A DNA stretch of 64,000 nucleotides from Cognatundibacterium squillarum (lineage in GTDB: Bacteria > Pseudomonadota > Gammaproteobacteria > Burkholderiales > Burkholderiaceae_D), in assembly GCF_014652435.1 (NCBI RefSeq), contig NZ_BMYU01000002.1, positions 310,001 through 374,000 of the forward strand. Direction: 5' to 3'. A program made the translations under genes and the position numbers. Of the stretch, positions 39,853 to 48,269 are shown piece by piece. The number at the start of each line of letters is the position of its first letter. Positions within the stretch are counted from its first letter, which is position 1. Below the pieces are notes generated by a model. The model did no database searches and was not told where the DNA came from. It worked only from the letters and a program-made list of their open reading frames with translations.

Positions 39853-40704
39853 TTATTCCTTTAAAGATTTAGGATCAAAAGACTGACGCAGGCCATCACC
39901 GATAAAATTGACAGACAACGCCGTGAGAACGATCAGGATTCCGGATGGCAGCCAGATCCACGGATTTTGCTGAAGCACAGAAGCCTCACGGGCAATACTG
40001 ATCAGGCTGCCCCAGCTTGCATCCGGCAGCTGCACACCCAGCCCCAGAAAACTCAGACCTGCTTCCGCCATGATCGCGGACACAAAACCGAGCGAAAACG
40101 ACACCACCAGTACGTCCATGGTGTTTGGCAGACAATGACGCAGTAACAGATATGTATGACCTGCCCCCAGCGTACGTGCCGCTGCCACATACTCCATTTC
40201 GCGGATAGTCAGAATCCGTGCACGCACCAGACGGCAGATCAGTGGCCACGACAATAAGCCAATCACCACAATGGTTTTTTCCGTGCCAGGGCCAAGCACC
40301 GCGGCGAGCGTCATCAGAACAATAATCGGCGGGAAGGTCATGACCATATCGACGAAACGCATGATCAGGTTGTCAATCCAGCCACCGAAATAACCGGCCA
40401 GCGCCCCAAGAAAGGTACCGATGACCAGCGCCAGACTGACGCTCAGCACACCTACCAGCAAAGACACACGGCCTGCAGCGAAGGTACGTGCCAGCATGTC
40501 GCGGCCAGTCTGATCCGTTCCCAGCCAGTGCAGTTTGCCCGGCGCCTGCAAGGTAGCATCCAGATCAATCGCATTCGGATCGGCATGAAACAGCCAGCCG
40601 GAACACAGGCAAAGCAGACTGATCACACCGAAGATCAGCAGGCCGGCCATTGCCGGACGGTGTTTGCGAAACTTTTGCCAACGCATGGCGGTAACACTAG
40701 ACAT
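39853..40704 (-). CDS. ABC importer permease, DppC-like (sialic-acid transporter)
   Basis: A 283-residue inner-membrane permease with about six membrane segments. The family N-terminus (KFRKHRPAMAGLLIFGVISLLCL) and GTDQTGRDMLART are typical of DppC/OppC, and the EAA loop reads YVAAARTLGAGHTYLLLRHCLPN. AGAGGA precedes the start. It pairs with the DppB-like permease 100 bases upstream. Confidence 0.93.
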   Translation of the reverse strand: MSSVTAMRWQKFRKHRPAMAGLLIFGVISLLCLCSGWLFHADPNAIDLDATLQAPGKLHWLGTDQTGRDMLARTFAAGRVSLLVGVLSVSLALVIGTFLGALAGYFGGWIDNLIMRFVDMVMTFPPIIVLMTLAAVLGPGTEKTIVVIGLLSWPLICRLVRARILTIREMEYVAAARTLGAGHTYLLLRHCLPNTMDVLVVSFSLGFVSAIMAEAGLSFLGLGVQLPDASWGSLISIAREASVLQQNPWIWLPSGILIVLTALSVNFIGDGLRQSFDPKSLKE

Positions 40705-40804
40705 AAATTCCTCTGATGTAGTTGACAGGTTTCAGGTTGCATCGTCCCCTGCCGGCCTGAACACAGGCCTGACATACAGTGCAATACAGGTTGAAGCGAA
40801 AGGT

Positions 40805-41758
40805 TCAGCGCAAGGTAATGCGCGGGTCGATACGTGAGTAAATCAGGTCGGTCAGCATATTGATGAACAGAATCACCACCGCCATCACCAGCGTAATTCC
40901 CATAATCAGCGGGTAATCACGGCTTTCTATGCCATCCAGAAACAGCATGCCCATCCCCGGCCAGGAAAATACGGTTTCGATGAAGACCGCACCACCGATC
41001 AGCGCACTGAAATTCGCACCGATCACGGTAATAATCGGAATCAGGGTATTCGGGAAAGCATGACGGAATAAGACTTGCTGCGGGTTTAAGCCTTTAGCCC
41101 GGGCGGTACGGACATAATCCTGACTCATGGTTTCCAGCAGTCCGGCGCGGGTGTAACGCATCAGGATGCCGATAAACTGCAGGGATAACACCATCGCAGG
41201 CATGGCAAGGTGGTACAGAATATTGCGCCAGCTTTCATCACCGGGATCGGTATAACCACCGGAAGGAAACCAGCCTAACTGCAGCGCAAACACATACATC
41301 GCAATAATACCGACCAGAAAAGCGGGACTGGAAATCGAAATATACGCAAGTACCGACAGCACATGATCCGGCCAGCGACGGTAAGCGCGCGCTGAAATCA
41401 GACCAGTCAGCACACCAAGCAGCGCGCCCATTCCTAATCCGGCAACTGTCAGCAAACCGGTCGGCACAGCACGGCGTGCGATTTCCTGCAATACCGGCGA
41501 ACCATCTTTGTAGCGCAAGCCCAGTTCGCCGTGCGCCACTTGCTGCAGCCAGCTGACAAAGCGCAGCGGCAAAGGCTGATCCAGTCCCAGTTCATGCCGC
41601 AGCACTTCTTTTTGTTGATCGGTCAGCACCGCTGTCGGCGGTACAAAGGCATCCACCGGATCACCGGGAGCCATATTCATCAGTACAAACACCACCACCA
41701 GAATCGCAAACAGCGTGGGGATGTTAACAGCAAGGCGGTTCAGCAAATAAGTCCACAT
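40805..41758 (-). CDS. ABC importer permease, DppB-like (sialic-acid transporter)
   Basis: A 317-residue permease beginning MWTYLLNRLAVNIPTLFAILVVVFVLMNMAPGDP in the manner of DppB; key blocks are the GDPVD element after TM1, the EAA loop DYVRTARAKGLNPQQVLFRHAFPN and the family end YSRIDPRITLR. The 100-base gap after it holds no promoter I can identify, so one transcript for both permeases is likely. Confidence 0.93.
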   Translation of the reverse strand: MWTYLLNRLAVNIPTLFAILVVVFVLMNMAPGDPVDAFVPPTAVLTDQQKEVLRHELGLDQPLPLRFVSWLQQVAHGELGLRYKDGSPVLQEIARRAVPTGLLTVAGLGMGALLGVLTGLISARAYRRWPDHVLSVLAYISISSPAFLVGIIAMYVFALQLGWFPSGGYTDPGDESWRNILYHLAMPAMVLSLQFIGILMRYTRAGLLETMSQDYVRTARAKGLNPQQVLFRHAFPNTLIPIITVIGANFSALIGGAVFIETVFSWPGMGMLFLDGIESRDYPLIMGITLVMAVVILFINMLTDLIYSRIDPRITLR

Positions 41759-41863
41759 GATGTCTTCAGCATGAGCAAATCGTCAGCCGGATCGCAGACA
41801 CACTTTGTATTTCAACAGCCGGTACAAAGGGAGAGTTGCATCTGCAATCCGGGAAAAAGCATT

Positions 41864-43426
41864 TCAGCGCAGGGTCCAGTTTTCCGGATTGTCCTGATAG
41901 CGGCCACCGCCGGGCGATGGTGTCCATATAAAGTTCGTCACGTTCTTTGTATAGCCGCCATAGCGGTTCGCCACCCACAACGGTATCCACGGCAATTGCT
42001 GATTGGTGATACGGCACAGCTGCCTGTACACATCATTGCGTTTCGCATCATCGGTTTCCGCCTGCCCTGCATCGAACAGTTTATCCAGTTCCGGAATCCG
42101 CACACGCATACGGTTCACCCCTTTTGGCGGCGCATACGATGAATGCAGCAGTGGCATCAGAGAAGCCGGATCAGGGCCGTTACCGGCACCGGCGAATACC
42201 ATACTGAATTTACCGGCATCCACAATTTGTCCGTAAGTCGGCGCATCGACAAAACGCGGTTTCACGGTCACGCCGATTTGTCCGAACATCACTTGCAGAC
42301 TGGCAACTACGTCTTTTGATAACTGGTCGTTATAGTAGGTCAGTAACTCCAGCGGTTCGCCGTGATTCAGTTTGCTCCATCCTGCTTCTTCCAGCAGTGC
42401 TTTGGCTTTACTCAGATTCAGGTCGTAACTGTTCACATCCTGCGGAATATATTTCTGAGAGCTCAGCACGCAGTTGCTGGCAACCGCACTGCCTTTATAA
42501 ATGTTTTTGACAATTGCAGCGCGGTCAATCGCATACAGCAAAGCCTGACGCACACGCACATCTTTAAAACGCGGGTCCTGATTATTTAAACCAATATAGT
42601 TCAGCACCATCGATTGTCCGGAAATCACCTGCACATTTTTTCCGGCGCCGTCACGTATTTGGTCCTGGGTTAAATAGCTGTAATTGATTTCACCGGCGGC
42701 CAGCGCAATCGCAGCGGAACTGCTGTCTTTGAAATAGCGATTCACCAGACGATTGATTTTTGGTTTGCCGCGGAAGTAATCCGGATTTGCCAGCAACTCC
42801 ACATACTGATCCGGCACGTATTTATTCCACTTGAACGGGCCGGTACCAACCGGTGTTTTCCACCAGTCTGAAGTACGCAATTCCTTGGCGGTGAATTTGG
42901 ACAGCAAATGATTCGGCAGAATCATCACATTCGTCAGCGCATCCGGCAGCGATGCATCCATGTTCAGCAATTCCAGCACCACGGTTTGCTCGTCGGCAAC
43001 GCGGATATTCACCACATCGGCAAAACGTACGGCAAACACACTGGCCATGTCCGGATCTTTAATCAGCCCCAGCGTGAATTTCACGTCAGCGGCAGTGAAC
43101 GGCGCACCGTCATGCCAGCGCACACCTTTGCGCAGTTTGATGGTAAAACTCTTACCATCTTTAGAAAATGACCAGCTTTCCGCCAGATCACCGGATATTT
43201 TCTGAAACGCTGGATCATACAGCGTCAGTGTGTTAAAATATTTATTATAAAATCCAAAACCGGCAGATGCCGTCAGCGGATTAAACTTCTGCGGGTTGCC
43301 TTGCGGCCCCACATCAAACGCACCGGTAAACACTGTATCGGTCGCCGCTGCGGGCAAACTTACCTGCAAAAGTGCGGCCAGAGCCGCTGACAGCGCAATG
43401 CTGCCAGTACCACGATAAGTCAACAT
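41864..43426 (-). CDS. Periplasmic binding protein, SBP family 5 (SatA-like)
   Basis: A 520-residue exported binding protein of the peptide/nickel importer family. A signal peptide ends AAA-TDTVFTG. Family motifs: DLAESWSFSKDGKSFTIKLRKGVRWHDGAPFTAADVKFTL and the later VRQALLYAIDRAAIVKNIYKGSA. AGGAGA precedes the start. First of the importer genes, next to nanR. Specificity for sialic acid is inferred from context: peptide-type binding proteins are known to carry sialic acid in H. ducreyi. Confidence 0.9.
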   Translation of the reverse strand: MLTYRGTGSIALSAALAALLQVSLPAAATDTVFTGAFDVGPQGNPQKFNPLTASAGFGFYNKYFNTLTLYDPAFQKISGDLAESWSFSKDGKSFTIKLRKGVRWHDGAPFTAADVKFTLGLIKDPDMASVFAVRFADVVNIRVADEQTVVLELLNMDASLPDALTNVMILPNHLLSKFTAKELRTSDWWKTPVGTGPFKWNKYVPDQYVELLANPDYFRGKPKINRLVNRYFKDSSSAAIALAAGEINYSYLTQDQIRDGAGKNVQVISGQSMVLNYIGLNNQDPRFKDVRVRQALLYAIDRAAIVKNIYKGSAVASNCVLSSQKYIPQDVNSYDLNLSKAKALLEEAGWSKLNHGEPLELLTYYNDQLSKDVVASLQVMFGQIGVTVKPRFVDAPTYGQIVDAGKFSMVFAGAGNGPDPASLMPLLHSSYAPPKGVNRMRVRIPELDKLFDAGQAETDDAKRNDVYRQLCRITNQQLPWIPLWVANRYGGYTKNVTNFIWTPSPGGGRYQDNPENWTLR

Positions 43427-43499
43427 AAGTCTCCTATCCTATTCAGGCTTGGTGGATTGAGCGAACTGAGTCGCCCGATGCGCTATCCGGACTAACGCA

Positions 43500-44192
43500 T
43501 CATGCAACTCCTTTGGGATATCGTTTAAAGATAGATTCAAAGTGACCGATATGGGCTTTCAGCAAGCCTGCTTCGTCTTTGGTTTCCAGCATATTCACGA
43601 TAGAAAGATGGTCATTGGCAGTCGCTTCAGCTGCCCACGGGTCGGTGTTCGCCGGTCCGCTTTGTTTCAGCATGTTATTGAAGATATTCCAGAACAAATC
43701 AATCAGCGCCAGCAGAAAGCGGTTGTCCAGGCATCGGTACATTTCCGCATGAAACTCGCGGTCTTCGTCCGCAAAAGTCTCGTTCTGACGTGCTTTTTCC
43801 AGCATTTTTTCTGCCAGACGACGCAGTTTCAGAATATTTTCCGGCTGGATATTTTTGACGACAGAAGACAGTGCGCCCACTTCCAGATACGTACGCACAT
43901 ACAGCAGATCGCTGATTTGTGAGTCATTGGTAATCATGGAATACGGCAGGTTTTCCAGAATCGAATCAAAGGTAAAAGGCTTCACATAAATGCCTTCGCC
44001 GTGACGCGATTCGATAATGCCGAGCGATTCCAGCGCTTTCACGGCTTCGCGCAGCGAAGGACGGCTGATACCCAGTTCTTCCGCCAGTTTTCCTTCCGGT
44101 GGTAAAGCGTCGCCCTCGCGCAGATTATTCTTTTCGATGTACTGCTTGATTTCGCCCTGCGCTAATTTGTATGCAGGAATTTTTGTCGCCAT
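43500..44192 (-). CDS. nanR: GntR/FadR-family regulator, probable NanR
   Basis: A 230-residue regulator with an N-terminal winged helix (LPPEGKLAEELGISRPSLREAVKALESLGIIESRHGEGIYV) and a C-terminal FCD ligand domain with metal-binding-type histidines (DREFHAEMYRCLDN and AHIGHFESI). FCD regulators with this neighbourhood, such as E. coli NanR, repress sialic-acid genes until N-acetylneuraminate binds. It sits between the leaderless nanM gene and the importer. A TGACATATCTGAC element 52 bases upstream resembles the shared candidate operator. Confidence 0.88.
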   Translation of the reverse strand: MATKIPAYKLAQGEIKQYIEKNNLREGDALPPEGKLAEELGISRPSLREAVKALESLGIIESRHGEGIYVKPFTFDSILENLPYSMITNDSQISDLLYVRTYLEVGALSSVVKNIQPENILKLRRLAEKMLEKARQNETFADEDREFHAEMYRCLDNRFLLALIDLFWNIFNNMLKQSGPANTDPWAAEATANDHLSIVNMLETKDEAGLLKAHIGHFESIFKRYPKGVA

Positions 44193-44236
44193 ATCGACCT
44201 CGGACTGTAAAAATTTTAAATAAGAGTCATTATTTT

Positions 44237-45298
44237 CTAATTAACTGACATATCTGACAACAACCAGTTTTCCAGTACCGGTACGCCATCCTGACTGTCA
44301 CCACCGGTCAGTAATATTCCTTCCGGCAGTACAAAACTGCATCCGTGCGCACGACCGGCAGGCAGTTTTCCTGCCAGTTGCCAGCCTTCTCCAGTCCGCA
44401 CGAAGCATTCATCTGACCAGCGTTTTTCCAGTCCCTGATGCGCGAACAGGCTGCCTGCCTGATAGTTTTTCGCTGCACCGGGAAAGTAAGTTCCGCCGGC
44501 AAATACCGGTGTTTGCTGCAATATGCCTGCAAATGGCGATGCAACACCATCACCGCCACCAAATACCTGACCACCTGTCACCGCTTCTGTCGCCGTCACT
44601 TCACAGCGGGCGGTGTCCAGACGCACGATACCATTCCGGCGCAGGCCGGGTTTGACTTCGCCGGAAATCAGCCACGCCAGACCATCCTGTTGCAGCAAGG
44701 CGCTGCCGCAAGTCGCGAGTAAAGGATTTTCCGTCACCAGATCAAGGCAAGCTGTGCGCGTATCAAAACGGCGCAAACCCTGATTCCAGTGGAAACCAGC
44801 GATTTCCCTTGCCATATAGTCCGAACGGAAGCGTTCTTTTTCTTCCTGCGCCAGACTGTTCATCCGGATACAGAAATCATCGAACTGACCACGGTGATAA
44901 CCACCGGCCACCATCAGACCACGCTGCGGATCGGCAAATGCCACCGCCCCCAGAAAATCGCTGTGCTGCTCAAACGGCATACAGTGCCAGACATCCTGTT
45001 GCATGTCGTAAGCCCAGATGCGGGTGCTCTGACGCATACAGGCGCTGCGCTGATCCAAGACACTGCCACCCAGCACGAAGATGCGGTCTTGCAGCGTCAC
45101 ATACGCCGGTTGCTGTGGCGCTTCCGCCGGAAACGGTGCCAGCGCCACCCAGCCTGCCGCCGTATTCGCGAGGTCCAGCCCGAACCATGCCTGACCTGCG
45201 CTGCCGAGTCCGGCAAACAAGCGCTGGCCGCTCTGCCCGCAGGCACCGCTGACCACTGCCACTGGCAGCGCTGGAAGCATGGTTTCTACCTTCATCAT
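44237..45298 (-). CDS. Second NanM-like mutarotase, without signal peptide
   Basis: A 353-residue kelch-propeller protein related to the exported NanM: LFAGLGSAGQAWFGLDL, LISGEVKPGLRRNG and VFAGGTYFPGAAKNYQ match blade for blade. It starts within the first blade (MLPALPVAVVSG) and has no signal peptide, so it should act in the cytoplasm. The start may be 45298 or, with AAGGT at a good distance, 45280. It is the first gene of the minus-strand nan operon, with a promoter and the candidate NanR operator upstream. Confidence 0.88.
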   Translation of the reverse strand: MMKVETMLPALPVAVVSGACGQSGQRLFAGLGSAGQAWFGLDLANTAAGWVALAPFPAEAPQQPAYVTLQDRIFVLGGSVLDQRSACMRQSTRIWAYDMQQDVWHCMPFEQHSDFLGAVAFADPQRGLMVAGGYHRGQFDDFCIRMNSLAQEEKERFRSDYMAREIAGFHWNQGLRRFDTRTACLDLVTENPLLATCGSALLQQDGLAWLISGEVKPGLRRNGIVRLDTARCEVTATEAVTGGQVFGGGDGVASPFAGILQQTPVFAGGTYFPGAAKNYQAGSLFAHQGLEKRWSDECFVRTGEGWQLAGKLPAGRAHGCSFVLPEGILLTGGDSQDGVPVLENWLLSDMSVN

Positions 45299-45336
45299 GA
45301 AATTACCCGTTTGTATGGAAAGTACCGTTAAGAATG

Positions 45337-45375
45337 ATCTTCTCAGATCTGATGTAAGATGTCAAATATCTGAAC
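45337..45375 (-). promoter_or_regulatory. Promoter and candidate NanR operator of the minus-strand nan operon
   Basis: On the minus strand TTGACA (45360-45365) lies 17 bases before GAAGAT (45337-45342), a promoter with a perfect -35 and a weak -10. The 20-base element at 45356-45375 (core AGATGTCAAATATCTG) overlaps the -35 and matches the element at the porin promoter with 3 mismatches, in opposite orientation to transcription. A CAGATCTG palindrome lies between the two boxes. Confidence 0.5.
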
Positions 45376-45634
45376 TGCTAAATCTTTATCTTTTTTTGTC
45401 GCTGTTTCTGATGCGCAACACCGGTAAAAATGCATAAGAAGCAGGCAAGGACAGAAAATTGCTGACCTGTTATTGGAAAAATCCGTGGATTTGGCGGATT
45501 CGGTACATCCGCTTCACTTGGCGGGTTTGGCAACGGGCGTCGCTGAGATTCATCTTCCGGCACTTAGGCTGCGGTTAACCACCAGGACCGCACTCCGCCT
45601 CCTGCCAGCACCCGAAAACGCCATTTTCAGCCTC

Positions 45635-45720
45635 AAATGCGGTGTTCAGCACAGCGATCCGGCGGTCGTCGGCAGAAAGTCCGGCTCTCCGGAAACCGCT
45701 CATGACGATTTCTGCACCAT
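45635..45720 (+). repeat. Dispersed 86-bp intergenic repeat, copy E
   Basis: Near-consensus copy with intact hairpin and with the outer arms GCAGAAA and TTTCTGC complementary to each other. It lies in the 532-base gap upstream of the DUF1579-like gene; apart from the nan promoter, nothing else is seen in that gap. Confidence 0.9.
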
Positions 45721-45830
45721 CCACCCGTCTTTATCTTGTTTTCATTGCCACGCTTTCTATACTCAAGCCGCCAGCCTGCTGTCATGGCTCGCTTACCATC
45801 CCCCAGATAACAGCCTACCGGAGGTACAAA

Positions 45831-46424
45831 ATGCATTCTGCTGGATTCCGCTCATCCTTTTGCACGCTGTTGACTACCTGTTGCGTTCTATTACCCGTCT
45901 ACGCATCCGCACAGAGCATGCCCGATACGGCAGCCCTGATCCGTGCGCAAGTCAGCGCCATGCAGAAACTTGCCTTTATGGACGGCGCTTGGCGCGGCAC
46001 CGCATGGACGATACTGCCAGACGGCAGCAAGCATCAGATTATCCAGACCGAACGTATAGGCCCATTTTTGCAGGGTGGCGTGAAAGTGATCGAAGGCCGT
46101 GGCTACGAGCCGGATGGTAAAGTCAGCTTTAATGCATTTGCGACCATCTCATATGATGTGCAGAAAGAAAGCTACCAGATGCGCTCGTATGCGCAAGGTT
46201 ATGCCGGTGACTTTACGATGGTACTGACCGACAAAGGTTATTACTGGACAATTCCGATGGGGCCGGTACAAGTACGTTACACCATGACGATGGAAAACAA
46301 TGAATGGGTGGAAATCGGTGAACGCATGGTACCGGGGCAGCCAGCACAGAAGTTTTTCGAAATGCGTCTGAAACGACTTGGTGATACCGACTGGCCAGCC
46401 GCAGGCGCTGTTTCACCAGGCTAA
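45831..46424 (+). CDS. Exported protein, DUF1579-like
   Basis: A 197-residue protein with a signal peptide (hydrophobic LLTTCCVLLPVYASA, cleavage before QSMPD). The mature part starts with a helix then LAFMDGAWRGTAWTIL and a series of beta strands (VISYD-type ISYDVQKESYQMRSYAQGY), which fits a small lipocalin-like barrel as in DUF1579. Function unknown. GGAGG seven bases before the ATG fixes the start. It is followed 263 bases later by a serine hydrolase gene in the same direction; no terminator with a T run is seen between. Confidence 0.7.
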   Translation: MHSAGFRSSFCTLLTTCCVLLPVYASAQSMPDTAALIRAQVSAMQKLAFMDGAWRGTAWTILPDGSKHQIIQTERIGPFLQGGVKVIEGRGYEPDGKVSFNAFATISYDVQKESYQMRSYAQGYAGDFTMVLTDKGYYWTIPMGPVQVRYTMTMENNEWVEIGERMVPGQPAQKFFEMRLKRLGDTDWPAAGAVSPG

Positions 46425-46687
46425 AAGTCTGGGCCGGCTTCAGAAATATACCGCTCCGTTTCACGCTCCTGCAGCAGCAACTGAGCATACCTCTGGCGAG
46501 TCTTGACAACATTTCGCACCTTATTCCCCCCCTGCTTTCCGGTAAATGCGAACTTTGCGCCAGAGACCGACTCCAAAGTCTGGTCTTGTCTCCGGCGGCG
46601 GTTTTACCTGCCCGCCGCTGACCGCTACGGCGTTTCCGGCAAACAGATGCGGAAACCGGGCATGGAAATCTTAATCCGGGAGCAATT

Positions 46688-47803
46688 ATGAAGTTCGTCC
46701 AACGGCTTACGTTCGGCATGTGCGTTTTTGCGATTTACGCTTTACCCTTGTCGCAAGCTCTGGCAGGCAATTCAGAAGCGGCCAATCAACAGACCCGTAG
46801 CTTTATACAAAATACGATGCGGGAACAACGCATTCCCGGACTGCAGATTGCCGTTATCCGGCATCAGCAGGTTGTGCTTTCAGAAAATTTTGGGATGGCA
46901 AATGTCGAAAATCAAATCCCCGTCACCAGCACAACTTTGTTTCCGATCAACTCTGCCACCAAGGCGCTGACCGGTGTCGCGATCATGCAATTACTCGCGT
47001 CAGGACAAATTGATTTACACGCGCCAATTTCACGATATCTGTCGGATTTACCTGATGCGTGGCAGCAAATACGCGTCCATCAATTGCTGAGCCACACGTC
47101 AGGTCTGCCTGACATCGTCGATGACAATGGCGATCTGATCAGCAAAGTCAGTGAAGCGCAAGCCTGGGAGATGGTAAAAAAAATGCCGGTCAGAACCAAG
47201 CCGGGTCTGCAATTCGCTTACAACCAGACCAATTACGGCTTACTGGCCCGCATCATCGAGAAGCAAAGTCATTTACCCTACAATGAGTATGTCGCCCGCC
47301 ATCAGTTGTTGCCAGCAAAGATGGCTTTATCTACTTTTGGCGATAGTTATGACCTGATCCCTAACGCTGCAACGATCTATGCCACCTCGCCACGCGGCAG
47401 TCAGGCACCAAATGACAAGCAAAGATTATCGAAGTGGATTTATCAGATTTCCTATAGCCTGTGGGCAGGCGGCGGACTGCAGACAAATGCCAGCGAACTG
47501 GCGCGCTGGATATTAGCACTCAGTAATGGCCAGCTCATTTCCCGTGAACATCTGCAAATGATGTGGACGCCGGGAACGCTGATCGACGGCAACGATGGTG
47601 ACTGGGGATCCGGCTGGCCCGTATTGCAGAAAGCCCCGCACAGGCTGGTCGCCGGGATCGGTGGCGCACGTGCTGCGTTCTTTATTTATCCGGATGATGC
47701 ATTGGCCATCATCGTATTAACCAATCTTGCCGGCGCAAATCCGCAACGGTTTATTCCGGCAATCGCCAGTTTTTATCTGAAACCCGCGTCGGAAACACCG
47801 TAA
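46688..47803 (+). CDS. Exported serine hydrolase, beta-lactamase/esterase class C fold
   Basis: A 371-residue exported enzyme. The signal peptide ends ALA-GNSEA. The nucleophile motif SxxK is SATK in LFPINSATKALTG; the second motif is the tyrosine of FAYNQTNYGLLARI; the third is GIGGARAAF in place of H/K-x-G. This pattern is that of class C-like penicillin-binding esterases and D-aminopeptidases rather than true beta-lactamases. The substrate is unknown. GGGAG precedes the start. Confidence 0.88.
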   Translation: MKFVQRLTFGMCVFAIYALPLSQALAGNSEAANQQTRSFIQNTMREQRIPGLQIAVIRHQQVVLSENFGMANVENQIPVTSTTLFPINSATKALTGVAIMQLLASGQIDLHAPISRYLSDLPDAWQQIRVHQLLSHTSGLPDIVDDNGDLISKVSEAQAWEMVKKMPVRTKPGLQFAYNQTNYGLLARIIEKQSHLPYNEYVARHQLLPAKMALSTFGDSYDLIPNAATIYATSPRGSQAPNDKQRLSKWIYQISYSLWAGGGLQTNASELARWILALSNGQLISREHLQMMWTPGTLIDGNDGDWGSGWPVLQKAPHRLVAGIGGARAAFFIYPDDALAIIVLTNLAGANPQRFIPAIASFYLKPASETP

Positions 47804-47876
47804 ATTCAAACCGCCCGATCCGCGCTGAGTCTGACCACAGCGCGGCTGCATCCCGCCAGGCTGCCAAAAACAGGCT

Positions 47877-47962
47877 AAATGCGGTGTTCAGCACAGCGAT
47901 CCGGCGGTCGTCGTCAGAAAGTCCGGCTCTCCGCAAATGGCATATGACGATTTCTGCAGAGT
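47877..47962 (+). repeat. Dispersed 86-bp intergenic repeat, copy F
   Basis: Near-consensus copy, with GTCGTCGTC in place of GTCGTCGGC and one changed base in the right hairpin arm. It begins 73 bases after the stop of the serine hydrolase gene. Confidence 0.9.
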
Positions 47963-48062
47963 CAGACTGGCATTTCCTTCCGTGCAGAAGGGATATGACA
48001 TTCTGATGTAGAGCCTTCCCTCGGATTAGTACCGCGACTACCCAAAAGCATTCAAAACGCAA

Positions 48063-48107
48063 AATACCGGCATCTGAAAGACAAAGCCGGAAGATGCCGG
48101 CATTTTC
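48063..48107 (+). terminator. Terminator-like hairpin
   Basis: A 13-base stem with one mismatch (AATACCGGCATCT against AGATGCCGGCATT) and a short T run. It lies in the 466-base gap between the serine hydrolase and glycerophosphodiesterase genes, past repeat copy F; the remainder of the gap shows nothing else. Confidence 0.55.
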
Positions 48108-48269
48108 AGAAAAAATGCCTCTGGCAGCGGCATCAACACCTATCCGGATTTAAGCAGACCAGTTGATTTTCTGTGCCACCCTTTGTCTGTTCGTCATCAC
48201 TTTGTCATACCGGCTGACTATATTCGCCCCCGTTTTGGTTTTCTTTCCCCACATCAACAGGAGATGTCT

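Noticed and set aside
46540..46605. Imperfect hairpin AGACCGACT...AGTCTGGTCT before the serine hydrolase gene
   Set aside because: The stem has a bulge, no T run follows, and no similar sequence was found elsewhere, so a role as terminator or element of the repeat family is not supported.
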